Shown here piece after piece: positions 11,091 to 22,289 of a DNA stretch of 64,000 bases. Source of the DNA: Stagonosporopsis chrysanthemi (Eukaryota; Ascomycota; Dothideomycetes; Pleosporales; Didymellaceae); assembly GCA_022560025.1 (NCBI GenBank), contig JAFISE010000010.1, positions 248,001 to 312,000 on the forward strand, in the 5' to 3' direction. The notes beneath the pieces were generated by a model. It had not been told where the DNA came from. It worked only from the letters and a program-made list of their open reading frames with translations, and searched no databases. The position numbers and the translations under genes are program-made. Position 1 is the stretch's first letter, and every line of letters begins with the position of its first letter.

Positions 11091-11960
11091 ATGGGTCAGA
11101 ACGCATTATCAGCCGAAGCCAATGCAGAAGGTCTTGGAGTGGAGAACATCTATCACGAAGGCGAACCGTTCTTACAACAGATTGAGATCATGGGTCGACG
11201 ATGCGAGGAGAATTCGACCGATACAAGTAGCGTCTACTCAGAGAAAGAAATCATCAACAGTTCCAGGCGATCGTGTTCAGCGGCTTCGAGCACTTCCGTT
11301 CGCGATAAACAAGGTCAACCAGATCCGGCGCTGCCGTACTTAGCAATCATCGTTGAACTACGGACAGCATTATATTCGTCATGGCTAAACGAAGAGTCTC
11401 ACAACTCCAAGGATAGTCCGTTGAACTCTGCAAAGCGAAGCTCACTATCAAATTCCGTGCGAGGACAAGACCACAAGGATGCAGCACGAATAGCTACAAC
11501 CTCAGGGCCTGAGCTTGAGTCAACATCTGACGCAGAAAGCAATACATTCAGGCCAGTCATGCACACACCACTGCATTCACAGACCGACAGCAAACTCAAG
11601 GCTGTTCGATTCCAAGACACCGCCGACAGCCTTGCGGCCCCTTCTCTAGACCCCAGGCAAGCGAAATACAACCAACCCTTGAGAGTGAAGGAAAGTTCGA
11701 TGACTGTTGAACGGCTGCCTCGCAAGTCACGCTCCTTATTAGGCCTGCGTGAATCTGATCGCTTTCGGAGTAGCCCGGCATCTTCATCTGTCTCTGCACT
11801 GATCAACGAGCAATCTGGAGGTGATAACGATCAAGAGCAAGTCAGGACGGCGACAAAAGACGGTATACAGGCATACCACCCTTTGATCAACGTACCAGTC
11901 AAGAAGGGGTGGGTAAGGAAGGTCGCACGAGCATTGACGGAGCGTGGAGAGCAGAGTTAG
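11091..11960 (+). CDS. Hypothetical protein (289 aa), mostly disordered
   Basis: This is a single uninterrupted frame from an ATG, with no known domain that I recognise. The sequence is rich in Ser, Glu, Asp and Arg. Ser-Ser-Val-Tyr-Ser and Ser-Arg-Arg-Ser motifs suggest phosphorylation. One short hydrophobic helix (about residues 83-103, Leu-Pro-Tyr-Leu-Ala-Ile-Ile-Val-Glu-Leu) is followed by a Trp. The C-terminus is basic (Lys-Lys-Gly-Trp-Val-Arg-Lys-Val). There is no signal peptide. The length and sustained ATG-initiated frame argue for a real gene, but low complexity limits any functional call. Confidence 0.6.
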   Translation: MGQNALSAEANAEGLGVENIYHEGEPFLQQIEIMGRRCEENSTDTSSVYSEKEIINSSRRSCSAASSTSVRDKQGQPDPALPYLAIIVELRTALYSSWLNEESHNSKDSPLNSAKRSSLSNSVRGQDHKDAARIATTSGPELESTSDAESNTFRPVMHTPLHSQTDSKLKAVRFQDTADSLAAPSLDPRQAKYNQPLRVKESSMTVERLPRKSRSLLGLRESDRFRSSPASSSVSALINEQSGGDNDQEQVRTATKDGIQAYHPLINVPVKKGWVRKVARALTERGEQS

Positions 11961-12171
11961 GATGAGAAGGAAACATGTTCTCTAGAATCAGGCAGTGCAT
12001 GAACGCATTGCCGAGAGAAGGGGTAATTCAGGTCGCTGTTATGTTGGTCTTCGATATTCTTCTCGTACTACTACTACTACAAGTCGTCGTCATATCGTCA
12101 TCATCGTTGTCGTCGTCAAAATGCTTGCTACACAACCGCCACCAACGCCTCTAAACTTTTGCTTGGAGCCC

Positions 12172-13757
12172 TCAAACTTCTTGACCACATGTCAATAGAT
12201 GTCTCTCGCCGTCGCCGGGCACAGTCCAGGGCAGCTCAATACCTCCAAGGCTTCTTGTGGTCAGCATAGTAGCGTTGACGGGGCTCTTCGGGATAATTTC
12301 GGTTCCCTTGATAGCCAGGATTGAGAGAACGTGGGCTGCAGCCTTGGCGTTGATGGTAAGTGTTTGCGGGTTGGGGTTGTCAATCGTGTCGCAGGCTTGG
12401 TGGTAGCAGGGGTCTTGTTCGACGCCAGTTCCAGTGTGCAGACCTCCCACAGGCTTCCCGATGTTCATGAAAGACTGGTAATCACTGCCACCAGTGAATC
12501 GCGCAGCGGTGACATTGATGCCCTTCTTGGTGAAGTCCTCTACGAACAGCTTTTCGATAGCGTCAGATCCAGGGGCGCCAGTAAGATTAAATGTGCTACC
12601 ATCGCCATCGAAGACGCCAAAGTAGCCACGTGATACCATGTCGAAGTTAAGGTACGTCAGGATGTTGTTCGCCTCAGTGGTATTGAGGTTTTGGGTGTAG
12701 TACTTGGATCCAAGCAGACCCTGCACACGCATTAGCCCAAAGTCCAAGTTTCACAATGCGATTATAAGACTTACATTCTCCTCGGCTCCCCACCAGCCAA
12801 ATCGGACCTTGTTCTTTACTCCGAATTTCTCAATTGCCCGGGCGATCTCAAGAATCAATGTCGAGCCAGAGCCATCGTCGTTGATACCAGCACCTGCCTG
12901 CACGCTGTCCAGATGAGCTCCCAGCATGATCACGTTAGAAGCATCACCGCTCTTTGTCTCCGTGAAAACGTTTTGCGTGATCCTGGTCTCGACTGTCTGC
13001 GTTTGCTGGAAGTAGGCCTCAATCGCTTCGCCGGTATTGAGCCGTGCTACAAGCGCGTCACCATCGACCTTGTTGATGTAACCAGCTGGGCGGTATGCTT
13101 CCGGGTTTGGCGCTGAGAGTGTACCTCCTGTTACGTTGCTTGTCACGTCGCTGTAGATGATGACGGCGGAAGCACCAGCGGCGACCGCAGGCTTGACACG
13201 GCCAGCAAGCGTAGTACCGTCCGGACAGGTTCCACGCTGCACAAGCACAATCTTGCCTTCAACGTCCAGGTCATTGTAAGATTCGTTGGTGCAGCCCTCG
13301 GGACCGGAGGCGCCAAGAACAAGAGGCAATGTTAATCCTTCTGGGGTCGTTGATGGAGAGTAGGAGAGACCAATCACGTGGTATGATGTGTTGCCCACGC
13401 TGAACTTGATGGAATCGACTCGGTTGAATAGGGCAGGAAAGTCCTGCACCCATGTACGCATGTTCTTGAGCTTCTCGGTCTTCGAAAGGATGTACTTGAC
13501 GCTGGCGGCGTAGCCCGGTAGTCCAAAGGCGCGGTTACCACCATTAGCCTTAGCAATAGAGTTGAGAGCTTCAAGATTGCCCATGAGCCTGGATTAGAAT
13601 TAGAAATTTGTTCTTTCGCAATCTGACGATAATCATACTTCTTTGTCGTGATTTTCTCTTGTAGCTTCTTCGAGGAAACCAGCTCCTTTCGATCATCCAT
13701 CGCCGCCCCAAGCGCTTGGGCTGCGCATGACAGCAATAGAAATGCGTTGAGCTTCAT
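12172..13757 (-). CDS. Secreted M28 family aminopeptidase with PA domain (leucine aminopeptidase 2 / aminopeptidase Y type)
   Basis: This is a di-zinc exopeptidase that releases N-terminal residues from peptides outside the cell or in the vacuole. There are three exons: 13757-13639, 13588-12775 and 12720-12172. Introns are 13638-13589 (50 nt, GTATGA..CCAG) and 12774-12721 (54 nt, GTAAGT..GCAG). Both keep phase and give 493 aa. Residues 1-19 form the signal peptide. A PA (protease-associated) domain lies at about 130-220 and the M28 domain follows. Metal and catalytic residues are all present: His265 and Asp267 (His-Leu-Asp-Ser), Asp277 (Asn-Asp-Asp-Gly), Glu309 and Glu310 (Trp-Gly-Ala-Glu-Glu), Asp338 (Asn-Phe-Asp-Met) and His406 (Gly-Leu-His-Thr). 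The length matches the fungal Lap2 family. The second intron falls just after the catalytic Glu pair. Confidence 0.92.
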
Positions 13758-15266
13758 TGTAGCCTACTCATTCGTAGAGACGAATACAAGAGGTGGAAGG
13801 TTAGAACCGCGGGAAACAGCAGTTCATATACCCACATCCGGGTGGCTGGTACCGTGCATCCGCACGACAGCGCTCCCTTCCATTGTTATCGGCGCATTGA
13901 ACGCTTTTCTACGGTTGCTGTGTTGAGAGAGGAAGTTACCAAGACTGTAGATCGTCGTTGCCAAGCGCGGACATTATCACCTTCCGAAAGCGTGAAAGCG
14001 TCTTCCTTGGCGACTGTTCGTCATTGCCACAATATTTATCCTACTCTTAAACACTGAGCAAGTATCTTCAATTCTCTTTGGTCAAAGATCGTGAATTCGT
14101 CAGTGGAAAGTTTGATCAGCTGGCATGCAGATGACGTAAGGATTTCTCGAAACTACAAAAACTCCATGATATCGCAAGATCTGCTTTTGCATGTGAGCGA
14201 GCACACTTTAAGCCAGGACCAGTGTGGTATCATGTTATCCAAAACACCAAGGGGTAATGATCTATTGAATCGCCTAATCAGCTATTCTGGTTCTTTCAAG
14301 CATCTTGCAGGTCACTCGGAATTGTACACATCTTTCTGCGCGTTCGGATCATCTTCTAGCTCCTCCTTTCTACTAGGCTGCGCAAGCAAACCGTTGGCCT
14401 GGACCTGGAGATGCAGGAACCATTTCAAACAAAATACATCATAATATGCGCGTAGCCATATCACTTCGTACAGCAGGTTCTGCCACAATACCATAGGCTC
14501 TCAGAGGCTCAGCATGGGGAGCAATGGAAGCGTATCTTAGGCTGCGTGGGAACGCCACCCCGTAAACCCACTAATCTTTTTGGTGTTATATCTGCAAAGA
14601 CAAAATCCATCAGACCAATCAAATTTGAGAGTGCTAAAAGCTTTAGTCCTCGATAGCGTCCTCTCGTCCGATGTACAATCTGGGGTCACGTGGAAATGTC
14701 GCATTTTACATGGTGCATGACATTAAATACGGTATCCCAGGCTTCATGTCTCACGCACAGACATGGATTCCGGATCGGAAAGAATTCTCTCCTCTAGCTA
14801 GAAAGACATTGCTAATACACTAATTCAAACGCACGATGCATGTGAAAAGCACTTCGCATACAAGCTTTGATCATAGGACTGCCGAGTCGTGGAGTTGCCA
14901 CACAAATCTATCTGTGGCAACAAAGGACAAGTTCGCTTGCGTGCATGATCTCGATCGAGTTGAGTTAAGTTCAAGATTAGGGCCACAATTCAAGGTCGAC
15001 CTGAACCGATTGCCGGAAGACCCATCCAATTGCAGGAGTATGGAAAGCTTCCATCAGGATGGGAATGTGTAGAGGAGAGGAACGAGATCTTCGATCCAAG
15101 TCATGAGGTGCAACTGCTTTGACGCAGCAAGAAGAAGTAGATTCAAGAAGGATTGTATGTACAAAGAGCGAGATTCCATCCCATTTTACCAATGTAACAA
15201 CCGCCAACCCTCAGGCGTCCCCGTGGGTCGACAGTCATTGCTGTTTGGGGCTTCTTCTAAAGACGC
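13758..15266. other. Intergenic 1.5 kb
   Basis: The left part (13758-14060) is the upstream region of the aminopeptidase. I see no gene in the rest; frames such as 14091-14444 lack any signature. Short A/T-rich blocks occur around 14590-14640. Confidence 0.4.
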
Positions 15267-16367
15267 TTAGAAGGTGACGACACCGACACCAGCAGACTTG
15301 GCGACAATGCTGCAAACAGAGGCAGCAGGGTCAGCAGTGTACTTGTAGCTAGGAGTCCAGGTACCCTATGAATGATGTCAGTTTCTTGTTTCTCGGATGT
15401 ACCGCCATGGAGGTCTTACCTTCTTGGTGATCTGAGTAGTGGAGGAGGTGAAGACGTTGTTGCGCTCGGTGGCGAAGCCCTCCTCATCAGAGTCGAGGTT
15501 GGTGACGACGGCGTTGGTGATGCCAGTGAAGGAGTTGTTCTCGACAAGGACCTGAGCGCCCATGCGAGAGTTGACACCAGAGATACCTCCGTTGTAGCAG
15601 GAGCTGTAGACGTGGGCGGTTCCGAAACGGACCGAGGGGAGGCGGGAGTTGACCTTCTGGAAGTCGTTGTGGTGGTAGGTGACGCGGAGCTTGCCCTTGT
15701 CAACGCTTCCGTTGTTATCGGAGTGACCGACGAGGGAGCCCTTCCACTGAGACCGCGTTAGACGAGGAGCTACAACAATCCTTTCATCGACTTACGTGGT
15801 CGTGGAATTTGTTCCAGGAGAAGGTCAGCTGGTCGGCGCCGTGCTTAGCGTCGAGGAGACCATCGTAAGTGTCCTTGTCGCCAGTGATACCGACGGAGGA
15901 GAAGTCGTTGTGGTCGACCCAGACGCGAGTAGAGGCGTCAATGTCAACAAGATCCTTACCCTTGGGAGCTCTGTAGAACTTCACTAATCGGGTTGTTAGA
16001 ATCCCTTTACTGAATTGGACGGGAAAAGCTTACAGTTCCTGATAATGACGTTGTCCGCCTTCCTGATCTGGAATCCACCGTCGGTAAGTCCGGCGTTGGA
16101 GCCAACACCAAGGACAGAGGTGTTCGAGACAATCTTGATGATGCCGCAGCCGGTGAGAGTGCCCTTGATCTTGATAACACCGCCAGCCTTAGCAGCAGCA
16201 GTGAGACCAGCGCAGTCGGAAACGGTGGTGCCGGCTCCGCTTCCGCCACCCGTGGTACCGGCCGCGAAACCAACAAGCTCATCGACAGCAGCAGCCCTCT
16301 TCTCCATAGGAGCAGCCGAGGCGGCGCCAGCGGCCGCAAGAACAGTGGCAATCTCGAAGAAACGCAT
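15267..16367 (-). CDS. Secreted pectate lyase, polysaccharide lyase family 1
   Basis: This cleaves polygalacturonate (pectin backbone) by calcium-dependent beta-elimination outside the cell. There are four exons: 16367-16034, 15983-15796, 15746-15420 and 15365-15267. The introns of 50, 49 and 54 nt all have GTAAG donors and AG acceptors and keep phase. The protein is 315 aa, the usual size for fungal PL1 enzymes. The signal peptide covers residues 1-19 (ending Ala-Ser-Ala), then a Met-Glu-Lys-Arg site that may be a Kex2 cleavage point. PL1 signatures present are Trp-Val-Asp-His-Asn, the Asp-Gly-Leu-Leu-Asp calcium region, Ser-Trp-Asn-Lys-Phe-His-Asp-His, and the catalytic Arg in Ser-Arg-Leu-Pro-Ser-Val-Arg. 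Together with the GH79 enzyme it points to plant cell-wall use. Confidence 0.95.
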
Positions 16368-16495
16368 GTTGATGGTTGTTTAGTAAAGAATGTGGTTGAG
16401 GAACGAATGGAAGTTTCGAAGAGGATGGAAAAGAATGAACAGAGATCAACTCTTAGTGCTTGCTGGATGACTTGTCTTTGGTGTCGAACTTCTTC

Positions 16496-16502
16496 TTATA
16501 TA
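16496..16502 (-). promoter_or_regulatory. TATA box of the pectate lyase gene
   Basis: On the minus strand TATATAA reads from 16502 to 16496, about 130 nt upstream of the pectate lyase ATG at 16367. The spacing is normal for a fungal TATA promoter with a 5' UTR of about 100 nt. Inducible cell-wall-degrading genes often have such boxes. No transcript evidence is available. Confidence 0.5.
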
Positions 16503-17911
16503 GCGGAGGGATTGCAATACCAAGAGAATACCAAGAGTAGTTGTCCTGCCATGATCTCCATGGACAGCCCCCTTAAATATCGCCCGACTAGAACATCCCT
16601 TGGCGATATCACCTTACAATTCCTCCGTTGTGTATTCTGTACACATCCTCAAGCTTCGTAGTACAGCAATTTCCTCCACCATTCGCAGAGGAGAACGTAC
16701 GCCCATGCCCGAGCTGGATAAAGTCACCGCGCATATTCACATCTGGCGTGTAGCTTGGTATCTTGGACAGATGACCCGATGTCAGCGGTCGCTGACAGCT
16801 GTACCCCAGATTCACTAACTGCATATGCAGCTAGACGGTTTCTCCTAAGTGTAAATGGGAAACAGCAATCTATGTTTCGGCGCCACTGTTTAAGAACCAT
16901 AAACGAAGCTTGGCAATGGATACATCAGAAAGTCCCACCAATAGGAAAATCGTGCAAGCGCACAGAGTAAATTGTCGTGGAGGGGTTGGTGTGCACAAGG
17001 GCGAAGGCGCAAGACGAGGATCAATGGCAACGTCCCCATGTTCACAATGGCAGCGTGCCTGCAGTTCTGTTAGAGCCAGAGCGCTGGGCAGATTTGTGGA
17101 GGAAGTCCGTTTGAGATTTCGACCGAAGGTCTGGACAATGCTAGCTGTGATTGGGCTAGTGTGCACGCGTGCTGGGGCGGAGACTTTTAATCATTGCTCC
17201 GATCCCGCATCTCAATCCTTCAGAATTTATTTTCTTTTTCACATATTTCGAGCGACTGATGAGGAGTGGATGAGGTCCGGAAGGAAACGCCATCTGGCCT
17301 CAATACACAATTTCGACAGTGCCTCATCTTCGCGATTAAGATTCGGAGAGTCTTGATTCTAACAGAGAGACGCATTACGCCAAGATTTAAACCCTGTGTC
17401 TGGCCTGTTCCGCTCGACTCAAGCCCTTCCGCCAAGATCGGAACCCCTTAATGTATCATGTTTCGAACGATGTTTCGCCTTTGCTCGTTTGCGTCGATTC
17501 GATAGCGTCTAGATAAAGATGGTAACGCTCCGAGCACGTTATGGTGTAGCCAGAGGAAATCGCACTCGGCTTCGCTCTTCCTCTGCTCTCCACCTCTCTC
17601 AACACGACCGTCCGGCATCTTCCATGACGTCCGATCCGTCCTCTTGTCCTCGACATATGCTGGCCACTACCGGCACAACACTGCACCTGGCCTATTCTAG
17701 GGGCTGAAGCACAAAAAAGGTGTTGTTATGTAACATTCTGCGGTTCGTACAATACAGATCGTGCCTGCCCATTCACATCGACTGTGGCTGTATAGAAACT
17801 TGCGAGATCTGCTCGCATAGAGTAGTCTTGCTTCGGCTCTGCAGGCTGTACAAATAGGCAAGCTTTGGTCTGAAGGCCGGACCACATCTTTGTAGAAGGC
17901 TTAGCAAGGTA

Positions 17912-18062
17912 TCGGTGCTTGTTGAAATGTATGGGCCCCCTTGATATGGTAGACTACGTCAAGGGCTGCTTCTGATTGGCTGACCACGGCTTGCAACCAA
18001 TCAGAAGTAAGACATAGCCTAGCCTTAGGGGGTCCGCACATTTCAGCAACCAGTATATCATC
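17912..18062. repeat. Imperfect inverted repeat / fold-back element, MITE-like
   Basis: The left arm (about 17912-17980) and right arm (about 17997-18062) are reverse complements over some 60 bases, with small gaps. The core is perfect: CTTCTGATTGG at 17969-17979 pairs with CCAATCAGAAG at 17997-18007 across a 17-nt loop. Outer blocks also match: TTGAAATGT..GG..CCCCCT at 17922-17941 and its partner near 18026-18051. TAGACTACGTC at 17950-17960 pairs with GACATAGCCTA near 18011-18021. Most mismatches are C/T or G/A transitions. The core arms each carry a CCAAT box (one per strand). This could be a decayed miniature inverted-repeat transposon or a regulatory palindrome; no target-site duplication was identified. 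Confidence 0.55.
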
Positions 18063-18333
18063 AAACATACGAGCCACAGATCGTTCCATACGTCGTATCT
18101 CTGAGGTTCGGTTGTGATCGCCGTCATTGCCGGATAGCACTGGATGCTATCCTCATACAGCGTTATACTTAGACTCTCGGCCCGCCGCACGAGAACTTCA
18201 GGTTACGGTATGTGGCCCGTGCATACGCGTACCCGGTCCCTCAACGGAGCTGAAGTGCGAGTGCGAACGTCAGTATATAGCTCAACGACCATCATGCAGT
18301 CTGAAAGAGTCCGCATTGTTGCGATTCCACACA

Positions 18334-20996
18334 ATGCCACGACCAGACAGTACACAAGCACCGATTCCGGTATGGGCAGAGTATGATGATAGCATGCAGT
18401 TGGACACTGCTCCTCCACCTTACAGCTTGCAATCGGCCGCTCCAAGACCTTCACCCAGCAGATCGAATTCACACCAAAAGCATGCATATAACGTACTATG
18501 TCCAGTAGACCCGTCACTCTCGTACAGCAATGCCGGTCCTTCTAGCGCTTCTGGTCCAATCCACGAGTTTGGTCCTGGCGAAGGCCCAATACCTCAACCG
18601 GGAAACACTGGTGTCACACGTTAGTGTATGTTTTCTTACATACGATTCTGACTAACTTGGAGCTCAGAAAATGGTCGCATTGAGATTGACCTCAAATCTC
18701 GACTGACTAAGACACTTGTCAAGCTTGTTCCTGAAAAGAGCAAGGAGCCCGTTGAGCCTAGTCGACGCTTCACGGTGTACCGTGGATGGAGCGTACGTAT
18801 GAATATCGTCATTCAGGTCGTGGGTAGTCGTGGCGATGTCCAGCCATTTGTTGCGCTCGGTCAGGAGCTTCAGAAATACGGTCACCGCGTTCGGCTGGCA
18901 ACGCACAATACATTCGAGGATTTTGTCAAGAAGTCGAATCTGGAGTTTTATCCAATTGGCGGCGATCCGAAAGAGCTGATGGCCTACATGGTCAAGAACC
19001 CTGGTCTCATACCATCGATGAAGAGCTTGCGCGAAGGCGATATCCAGAAGAAACGCATCATGATAACAGAGATTCTCGACGGGTGTTGGAAGTCTTGCGT
19101 GGACGCAGATCTCTACTCACAAGAACCATTCGTTGCAGATGCGATCATTGCAAATCCACCCAGTTTTGCCCACATTCATTGCGCACAGGCTCTCGGTGTT
19201 CCTCTCCATATGATGTTCACCATGCCGTGGAGCAGCACGAGAGCGTTTCCACATCCTTTGGCGAACTTCAAAGTGGGAGAAATTGACACGGCTCTCATCA
19301 ATTATGCCTCGTTCTCTATCGTGGAGTTCCTTACTTGGCAAGGCCTAGGCGACGTTATCAACAAGTTCAGAGCTACCCTAGATCTGGAACCTGTACCCAC
19401 GATGGTCGGGCCTGCCCTTGTAGAGGCGCTGGAGGTTCCTTTCACATACTGCTGGTCTCCAGCTCTTGTCCCCAAGCCTGAAGATTGGCCTTCTCATATT
19501 GACGTATGCGGCTTCTTCTTCCGCGATCCTCCCCTTTACGAACCACCTACGGCAATCGTGGATTTTCTCACAGCTGGACCGCCTCCTATCTACATTGGTT
19601 TTGGCAGTATCGTTCTAGAAGACCCGTCTAAGATGACGTCATTGATCCTTGAGGCGGTGCAACTTTGCGGTGTTCGAGCGATCATATCTAAGGGCTGGAG
19701 CAACTTAGGTGAGGGTCATCCTGATCAGGCTGACAACTCTCTTTTCATTGGAGACTGTGATCATGAGTGGTTGTTCCAATACGTCACAGCTGTAATCCAC
19801 CATGGTGGTGCTGGAACGGCTGCATGCGGGCTGAAAAACGCATGCCCAACACTTGTAGTGCCCTTTTTTGGCGATCAGCCATTCTGGGGAGAGATGATCG
19901 CTGAAGCTGGTGCCGGACCAAAACCGATACCGCATAGGATGCTGTCCAGTCAGAACTTGGTCGACGCGATTCAGTTCCTTCTCGCTTCAGACACTAAATC
20001 GGCAGCTGTGAACATTTCTTCACAGATGGCAAACGAGGAGGGCGTGAAGGCGGCAGTCCTATCGTTTCACGCAAATCTACCCTTTGAGGCAATTCCGTGC
20101 AGCATCATGCATGATCTTCCAGCCGCCTGGATATACAAGAAGGCCTTAATTCGACTTTCCAAACTTGCGGCCCAAATCCTCATTGAAAACGGGGTTATAA
20201 CGCAGAACGATTTGAACAAGTAGGTGAATCAGTCATGGCATGTGGGAGTGCTAACAATCCCAGCTACGAAACTCAGACCGTACACATCACGAACAACCGT
20301 TGGGATCCCATCACGAGTACGAGTTCCGCAGGGATATCGATAGTTGGCAACATGGGCAAGGCTACAACAGGCATGATTGTCGACCCCTACAAAGAGCTCA
20401 ACAGAGCGAAGAGCGGAGACACCGGCGATGCGGCTCACAATACAGCTACCGCGGGCAGGATGGCTGCTGCTGGTGCCAGAGGCTTTGGCAGGTTCAACGC
20501 AGCCTTGTTCAAAGGAACCATTGTTGATTTACCATTAGCAGCAGCAGAAGGATTTCGAGCGGTGCCAAGATTGTACGGTGGGGAAGTAAGAGACCACGGC
20601 GAAGTAACGAACATACAGAGCGGATTCGGCAAAGCTGGGAAAAACTTTGCTTTCGGCATGGCCGATGGCTTCTCTGATCTGTTCACTCAGCCAGTTGAAA
20701 GCGCAAGGAAGGAAGGCGCTATAGGCTTCGCGAAAGGTCTTGGAAAAGGCATACTAGGTTTTACCTCCAAGACAGCTTCTGCTGCTGTTGGCATAGTCGC
20801 GTACCCGGGCGAGGGCATTTGCAAGAGCATACGACACGCAGTACATATGGCAACGCGAAGAGACATCAAGGCACGAAAGATTGTTGAAGGGCAATACCTT
20901 GCTCAACGTTCAGCGCTCGATAAGGAGATTGTCGGCATAATCAATGCTTTCGAGCTTCTGAGGAGTGAAAAGGGACGGGTCCTGACAGAGGCTTGA
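18334..20996 (+). CDS. GT1 family glycosyltransferase, sterol 3-beta-glucosyltransferase-like
   Basis: This is likely to transfer glucose from UDP-glucose to a sterol or other lipid-like acceptor at the membrane face. There are three exons: 18334-18619, 18668-20219 and 20264-20996. Introns are 48 nt (GTTAGT..CAG, branch ACTAAC) and 44 nt (GTAGGT..CAG, branch GCTAAC). Phase is kept and the protein is 856 aa. The second intron holds an in-frame TAG, which makes the gene look like two genes if unspliced. Residues 1-95 are Pro/Ser-rich and disordered. An N-terminal Rossmann half follows (Gly-Ser-Arg-Gly-Asp-Val-Gln-Pro motif near 145). The nucleotide-sugar half carries His-His-Gly-Gly-Ala-Gly-Thr. 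The C-terminal roughly 250 residues are Gly/Ala-rich (Asp-Leu-Pro-Leu-Ala, Pro-Arg-Leu-Tyr-Gly motifs), as in many filamentous-fungal members. It lacks the GRAM and PH domains of Atg26. Confidence 0.88.
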
Positions 20997-21439
20997 ACTT
21001 GATCTTTAAGACCAGATCGAGGTTTACCGTTCATTACGAGGCACGAGCGATGGATCTTGCGCCAGGTTGGTCGAACAGCGAGACGACTTGCAATCATAAG
21101 CGAAGAAGCTCCAGAACGATAAGGTCTTAACATGTGCATCGTAACCACTTGGAAACCACAAGGTTTCCAATCCAGCGAGCTTGGAAAGAACCGACAAAGT
21201 CGGCGATCGTGGTTGTAGCACCGACGTTGCATGCTATAGGAGTTGCTGGCCTGAAGTTCACCATGACATCATCCATCGCAAAGTCGGGGTTTTCGCATTC
21301 TTCGCAACGCTCGGGATCCGAGTCGATGCAGTACAAAGATGCGCTCCAAAGCCATCAAATATATGACCTACAGAGTTTGTAACAGCTTGCCAATTTAAAT
21401 CCAGCTACTTCCCCACATAAATCAAGATCTTCCTCTATC
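20997..21439. other. Intergenic, 443 bp
   Basis: This is the spacer between two plus-strand genes, carrying the 3' end of the glycosyltransferase and the promoter of the DUF1772-like gene. No gene or repeat is seen. Confidence 0.5.
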
Positions 21440-22093
21440 ATGACCGCAACCCAAGCCATCCAGGTCCTCACCATCTCCACCGCACTCTTCACATCAGGCG
21501 GCATAGCTGCCCTCTCCGGCTTCGACATCCCCCTTCTACTCTCACAACCAGCCTCGCGCTCTCTCCCCTCGCTGCGCTGGCTCTTTAGCCGGGGCTCGCA
21601 CACCGCCCCAACCGGCATCATGCTCTCATCCGCCGGCTTCCTGTACCTCTCGCTCGCCTCCTTGCCCGTAGCAACACGCACCCTCAGTACCGCCTTACCA
21701 GCTCTGGTGCGAGGCAAACCCGGTATCTATCTCGCAGCCAGTCTGCTCAGTCTCTCCACCGCAGCGTTCACGTCTGTAGCCATGATACCTACCAATTTCG
21801 AGCTGATCAAGATTAATGAGGAGCTGGGGGGGAGTAAGAGTGCGCAGTCGGCGCAGTATCGCGAGAGGATTAGTGCGAAGCCGAGGACTGCGGAGCAGAG
21901 TGTTGGTGGTAAGGAGGATATCAGTCAGTGGAGTGATAGCAGTGGGCCCCAGACTAAGACGTCGAGGGACGCGACGAGGGAGGAGGAGGAAAGAGTGCAG
22001 CAGCTTTTGCAGCGGTTTGGGAGACTGAATCATGTAAGGGCGGTCCTGATGGGGCTTGGGGGTGCTGTGGGTTTGGTTGGAGCCTTGGTGTAG
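21440..22093 (+). CDS. DUF1772-like integral membrane protein (anthrone-oxygenase-like family)
   Basis: This is a small membrane protein of the DUF1772 superfamily, which includes anthrone oxygenases of polyketide pathways but also many proteins of unknown role. It is 217 aa and intronless, with ATG at 21440. Four hydrophobic segments are visible: about 8-30, 58-80, 92-116 and 198-217. Family marks are Met-Ile-Pro-Thr-Asn after the third segment and Arg-Leu-Asn-His-Val-Arg before the fourth. The loop at about 127-190 is a long charged insertion and probably disordered. No polyketide synthase lies nearby, so a role in secondary metabolism is not supported by context. Confidence 0.75.
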   Translation: MTATQAIQVLTISTALFTSGGIAALSGFDIPLLLSQPASRSLPSLRWLFSRGSHTAPTGIMLSSAGFLYLSLASLPVATRTLSTALPALVRGKPGIYLAASLLSLSTAAFTSVAMIPTNFELIKINEELGGSKSAQSAQYRERISAKPRTAEQSVGGKEDISQWSDSSGPQTKTSRDATREEEERVQQLLQRFGRLNHVRAVLMGLGGAVGLVGALV

Positions 22094-22289
22094 GACTGAG
22101 GGGAAGTATTAGATGTGCGTAAGCTTCTGTCGCATGTTTGTGTCAGGTCTGTGGAGTTTTGCTGAGTGGTACGAATCTATTCATTAATTATAGACATGCA
22201 ACGCGGACGACGCATGAGTCAGGACTCCATGCTTGCTCGAGCTCGCTGACACCTACTGACGGTCTAAAGCTCTCCTGGGGACAGATCGC

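Larger units (their letters stand above)
16368..18333. other. Divergent intergenic region, about 2 kb
   Basis: This holds the promoters of the pectate lyase (-) and the glycosyltransferase (+), plus the fold-back element listed separately. An ATG-initiated 147-codon frame at 16916-17356 has no recognisable feature and overlaps another frame on the opposite strand, so it is not called. A TATATAG at 18274-18280, 54 nt before the glycosyltransferase ATG, is a weak promoter candidate. Confidence 0.4.

Noticed and set aside
16916..17356. 147-codon ATG frame between pectate lyase and glycosyltransferase
   Set aside because: No recognisable motif and an overlapping minus-strand frame; codon choice not distinctive.
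21440..22093. Idea that the DUF1772-like gene marks a polyketide cluster
   Set aside because: No polyketide synthase or tailoring gene set lies nearby; the flanking genes are a glycosyltransferase and an Arf-GEF.
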